From: Mycobacterium marinum
GTDB lineage: Bacteria; Actinomycetota; Actinomycetes; Mycobacteriales; Mycobacteriaceae
NCBI RefSeq assembly: GCF_003391395.1
Contig: NZ_CP024190.1
Location: 2,170,001 to 2,234,000 of the forward strand
Direction: 5' to 3'
Length of the DNA stretch: 64,000 nt
Shown one piece after another: positions 61,283-64,000 of this stretch. The notes under the pieces are model-generated. The model was not told the DNA's origin. It ran no database searches and saw only the letters and a program-made list of their open reading frames with translations. A program made the position numbers and the translations under genes. How positions within the stretch are numbered: position 1 is the stretch's first letter; each line of letters begins with the position of its first letter.

Positions 61283-62472
61283 CGGCCGCCGACGACCTGC
61301 AATCGCGGGTCCAGACTCTGCTCGACGCGCACCCCCCGGCCACCAGTGACCCGCGCGAGTTTCTCGGTGCACGATTTGACGCCGGGCTGGCCTGGGTGCA
61401 TTTTCCGGTCGGGTTCGGCGGGCTCGACCTGCCGCACACCTACCAGGCGCAGGTCGACAAGCAGCTGGCCGCCGCCGGTGCACCGCCGGCCGGCGGCGGG
61501 CGAAACATCATCGGCATCGGCATGGCGGCACCGACCATTGCCGCGTTCGGCACCGCGGAGCAGAAACAGAAGTTCTTGCGCCCGTTGTTCACCGGAGAGC
61601 ATCTCTACTGCCAGTTGTTCAGCGAGCCCGGGGCCGGATCCGACTTGGCCGCCGCGGCAACCCGCGCCGTTCGCGATCCACACCGCCCCCAGGACTGGAT
61701 TGTCAACGGGCAAAAGGTATGGACGTCGATGGCGCAACATGCGCAAATGGCGATCCTGGTCGCGCGAACCGACCCCGACGTGCCCAAACACGCCGGTCTG
61801 ACCTATTTCCTGTGCGACATGACCCAACCGGGGATCGACATCCGGCCACTGCGCCAGATCACCGGCGAAGCGGAGTTCAACGAGGTGTTCCTGACTGACA
61901 TCCGGGTGCCCGACGCGAACCGGCTTGGTCCCGAAGGCGGTGGCTGGCGGGTGGCGACCACCACTCTCAACAACGAGCGCGTCGCTATCGGCTCCCGAAC
62001 CGGTGTCCCGCGGGAGGGCGGCATGATCGGCAAGGTCACCGAAGCGTGGCGCGCCGAACCGGCACTGCGCAACCCGGCGATGCACGACGACATGATGCGG
62101 CTGTGGGTCGAGGCGGAGGTGCTGCGGCTGGCCGGTGAACGGCTGCGCCAGCAGGCCGCCTCGGGTCAGCCCGGGCCGGAGGGGGCGGGCATGAAGGTGG
62201 CGTTTGCCCGGCTCGCGCAACAGATCTCGGGCTTCGAACTGGAATTACACCCCGAATCCGGTCTGCAGTACGACGACTGGACGCTGCGCAGACCCGACAC
62301 GGTTGATCTCACCGGACGCGGGCCCGGTTACCGCTACCTGCGGGCTCGCGGTAACTCGATCGAGGGAGGCACCTCAGAAATCCTGCGCAACACCATCTCC
62401 GAGCGGGTCCTGGGATTGCCCGGCGAACACCGCGTGGACAAGACCCTCGCCTGGAAGGACCTGGACCGATGA
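61279..62472 (+). CDS. Acyl-CoA dehydrogenase, large-type subunit
   Basis: Protein of 397 aa of the FadE superfamily. QLFSEPGAGSDLAAAATRAV and WIVNGQKVWTSMAQHAQM bind substrate and FAD, and SIEGGTSEILRNTISERVLG forms the C-terminal active-site helix with its Glu. GTG 61279 overlaps the SDR stop (GTGA). The stop overlaps the next gene (ATGA). Adjacent fadE genes in mycobacteria commonly encode alpha2beta2 heterotetramers, and this pair fits that pattern. Confidence 0.92.
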   Translation: MTAADDLQSRVQTLLDAHPPATSDPREFLGARFDAGLAWVHFPVGFGGLDLPHTYQAQVDKQLAAAGAPPAGGGRNIIGIGMAAPTIAAFGTAEQKQKFLRPLFTGEHLYCQLFSEPGAGSDLAAAATRAVRDPHRPQDWIVNGQKVWTSMAQHAQMAILVARTDPDVPKHAGLTYFLCDMTQPGIDIRPLRQITGEAEFNEVFLTDIRVPDANRLGPEGGGWRVATTTLNNERVAIGSRTGVPREGGMIGKVTEAWRAEPALRNPAMHDDMMRLWVEAEVLRLAGERLRQQAASGQPGPEGAGMKVAFARLAQQISGFELELHPESGLQYDDWTLRRPDTVDLTGRGPGYRYLRARGNSIEGGTSEILRNTISERVLGLPGEHRVDKTLAWKDLDR

Positions 62473-63572
62473 GCACCGGGGACTTGCTGTACTCCGACAC
62501 CGAGGAGGCGCTGCGGGCCAGCGTTGGGCAGTTGTTCGCCGAGCGCTGCCCACCCGAATCGGTGGTGGCCGCCTACGACTCGCCTCCGGCGGATTTCGCC
62601 AAGCTGTGGCGCACGCTGGCCGCCGAGCTCGGGGTCGCGGGTTTGCTGGTGCCCGAGTCCCTTGGTGGGGCCGGCGCCAGCGCGCGCGAGGCGGCGGTAG
62701 TCATGGAGGAAGTCGGCCGGGCGGTAGCGCCGGTCCCGTTCCTGTCCAGTGCGGTACTGGGCACCGTCGCGTTGCTGCATTCCGGGGAGACCGAGACCCT
62801 CTCGGAGCTGGCGCAGGGTGAGCTCACCGCGGCCCTGGTGGTGCCGTTGGCCACGGCGCCGGGTGACCCCGTTGCCGGGGTGAGTCGTGGCAGCGCCGGG
62901 CTGTCCGGGCGAGTCTGCGGCGTGGCGGGTGCCCGGGAGGCCGACGTGCTGGTGGTGCCGGTCGCCGGGGCCGACGGAGTGGAACTGCATACGGTGCGCG
63001 CCAATGCGCCCGGCGTCGAGATAGTGCCGTTGCTGGCCTTCGATATGACCAGACCCCTTGCCGACGTTGTGTTTTCGGGGGCCGCGTCCGCACCGGTCGG
63101 TCTCGGCTCGGCGGAGGCCGCGCTGGCTGAGGCGTTGCAGACAGGTGCCGCGCTGCTGGCCTCCGAGCAGCTCGGGATTGCGCAGTGGTGCTTTGACACC
63201 ACGCTGGCTTACACGAAGCAGCGCAAACAGTTCGGCCGTGCCATCGGTTCCTATCAAGCGATCAAACACCGGCTGGCGGACCTGTGGCTGGAAGTCGGCT
63301 CAGCGCGGGCCGCGGCCCGCTACGGCGCCGACACCTGTGCTCGCGGTGATGAGGACGCGGCGATTGCGGCGGCGATCGCCGCGGCCTACTGCGGTGATGT
63401 CGCGGTGCACGCCGCCGAGGAGTGTGTGCAACTACATGGCGGCATCGGGATGACCTGGGAATATCCGGCCCATCTCTACCTGAAGCGAGCCAAGAGTGAC
63501 CAGTTGGCGCTCGGCACCGCGTATCGCCACCGCGGTCGACTGGCCAAGCTGGTCAACCTCCCGGTGAGCTGA
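62469..63572 (+). CDS. Acyl-CoA dehydrogenase, partner subunit
   Basis: Protein of 367 aa, acyl-CoA dehydrogenase-like. The N-terminal and C-terminal helical domains are clear (LAAELGVAGLLVPESLGGAG; QRKQFGRAIGSYQAIKHRLA; ECVQLHGGIGMTWEYPAHLY). The middle beta domain is shortened, and the catalytic-base position reads LALGTAYRHR with no Glu. This suggests a subunit that needs the preceding gene product for activity. Translation is coupled to it by an ATGA overlap. Confidence 0.9.
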   Translation: MSTGDLLYSDTEEALRASVGQLFAERCPPESVVAAYDSPPADFAKLWRTLAAELGVAGLLVPESLGGAGASAREAAVVMEEVGRAVAPVPFLSSAVLGTVALLHSGETETLSELAQGELTAALVVPLATAPGDPVAGVSRGSAGLSGRVCGVAGAREADVLVVPVAGADGVELHTVRANAPGVEIVPLLAFDMTRPLADVVFSGAASAPVGLGSAEAALAEALQTGAALLASEQLGIAQWCFDTTLAYTKQRKQFGRAIGSYQAIKHRLADLWLEVGSARAAARYGADTCARGDEDAAIAAAIAAAYCGDVAVHAAEECVQLHGGIGMTWEYPAHLYLKRAKSDQLALGTAYRHRGRLAKLVNLPVS

Positions 63573-63594
63573 ATCCTGCGGCGGGGCCGGGGGC

Positions 63595-64000
63595 CTAGCG
63601 GGACAGCGTCGCGGCGAACAGGTCGGTCATCGCGGTCCAGTGCCGCTGCGCGCAGGCTTCGTCGTAGGGCGGGTTATCGGGAACCGCGAACCCGTGCGCG
63701 CCCGGGTACCACTCGATGGTGTGCTCGACACCCGCAGCCGTCAGCGCCTTCGCCAATTGTTCGGCGTGGTCGGTGGTGAACGACGGGTCGTTTTGGGCGC
63801 CGCCCACATACAGCCTGGCGGTCATCCGGTCGGCCAACAGATGCGGGCTGTCGGGATTGTCGGTCACCAGGCCACCGCCGTGAAAGGACGCCGCGGCGGC
63901 CACCCGGTCCGGCTGCCGGCCGGCCAGCAGCACCGAGATCCGCCCACCCATGCAGTAGCCGCATACACCGAAACGCTCGCCGCTCACCTGCGGGCGAGTG
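63595..64000 (-). CDS. Dienelactone hydrolase family protein, C-terminal part (cut by window end)
   Basis: Minus-strand frame open to the window edge; 134 residues are visible and the N-terminus is missing. GYCMGG contains the nucleophilic Cys of dienelactone hydrolases. The catalytic Asp is in AQNDPSF and the His in YPGAHGFAVPDN. The position and orientation fit Rv2765, which faces Rv2766c. A GTG at 63987 is internal, because the family needs about 110 more residues upstream. Confidence 0.88.
   Translation of the reverse strand, partial: TRPQVSGERFGVCGYCMGGRISVLLAGRQPDRVAAAASFHGGGLVTDNPDSPHLLADRMTARLYVGGAQNDPSFTTDHAEQLAKALTAAGVEHTIEWYPGAHGFAVPDNPPYDEACAQRHWTAMTDLFAATLSR

Overview
The window is a 64 kb piece of a mycobacterial chromosome, most likely from a slow-growing non-tuberculous species. 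The evidence is the high GC content, frequent GTG starts, PE/PPE proteins, and gene order matching the M. tuberculosis segment from rimP (Rv2842c) to the dienelactone hydrolase (Rv2765), read here in the opposite orientation. Rv numbers and comparisons with M. tuberculosis come from knowledge of that genome, not from an alignment. The species could not be fixed.

Layout. (1) 1-6162: the translation and RNA operon rimP-nusA-ylxR-infB-rbfA-nrnA. (2) 6169-11716: a MATE exporter and the ugpAEBC glycerophosphodiester importer. (3) 11746-13489: a CxxC flavoprotein and echA16 on the minus strand. (4) 13490-20578: a variable zone where the M. tuberculosis complex has its CRISPR-Cas locus. Here it holds two PPE genes, DUF2277 and DUF1802 genes, and a secreted GH65 glycosidase bracketed by a 36-bp direct repeat. 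(5) 20527-25602: a CocE-type hydrolase, a DUF3558 protein, and a coupled WXG100-like/DUF1023 hydrolase/lipoprotein operon. (6) 25693-30816: metallophosphoesterase-pptT-truB, then ltp1-fadE21. (7) 30833-39045: sirR, ribF, rpsO, lppU, a SMI1-like gene, gpsI-pepR and a nitronate monooxygenase. (8) 39122-48137: ald and its divergent regulator, then an oxidative catabolic block (SRPBCC protein, diiron-type protein, EphD-like fusion, ferredoxin reductase, TetR, Rieske oxygenase, DapB-like oxidoreductase). (9) 48144-51245: a 13E12 HNH gene and dapB with two partners. (10) 51259-64000: a remnant of a GMC oxidoreductase, then PPE, acyl-CoA ligase, PE, PPE, a single-chain acyl-CoA carboxylase, a small Gly/Cys-repeat secreted protein, fabG-type SDR, two coupled acyl-CoA dehydrogenases and a truncated dienelactone hydrolase.

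How the parts fit. Housekeeping modules are tightly packed, with ATGA/GTGA overlaps. Accessory genes sit at the joints between conserved modules. Two accessory blocks look functionally coherent: the Rieske/ferredoxin-reductase block and the PE/PPE-lipid block, which combines acyl activation, alpha-carboxylation and dehydrogenation with putative ESX-secreted proteins. Several genes have a TANNNT -10 element 5-8 nt before the start codon, which suggests leaderless transcripts. No tRNA, rRNA, CRISPR array, complete insertion sequence or prophage was found.
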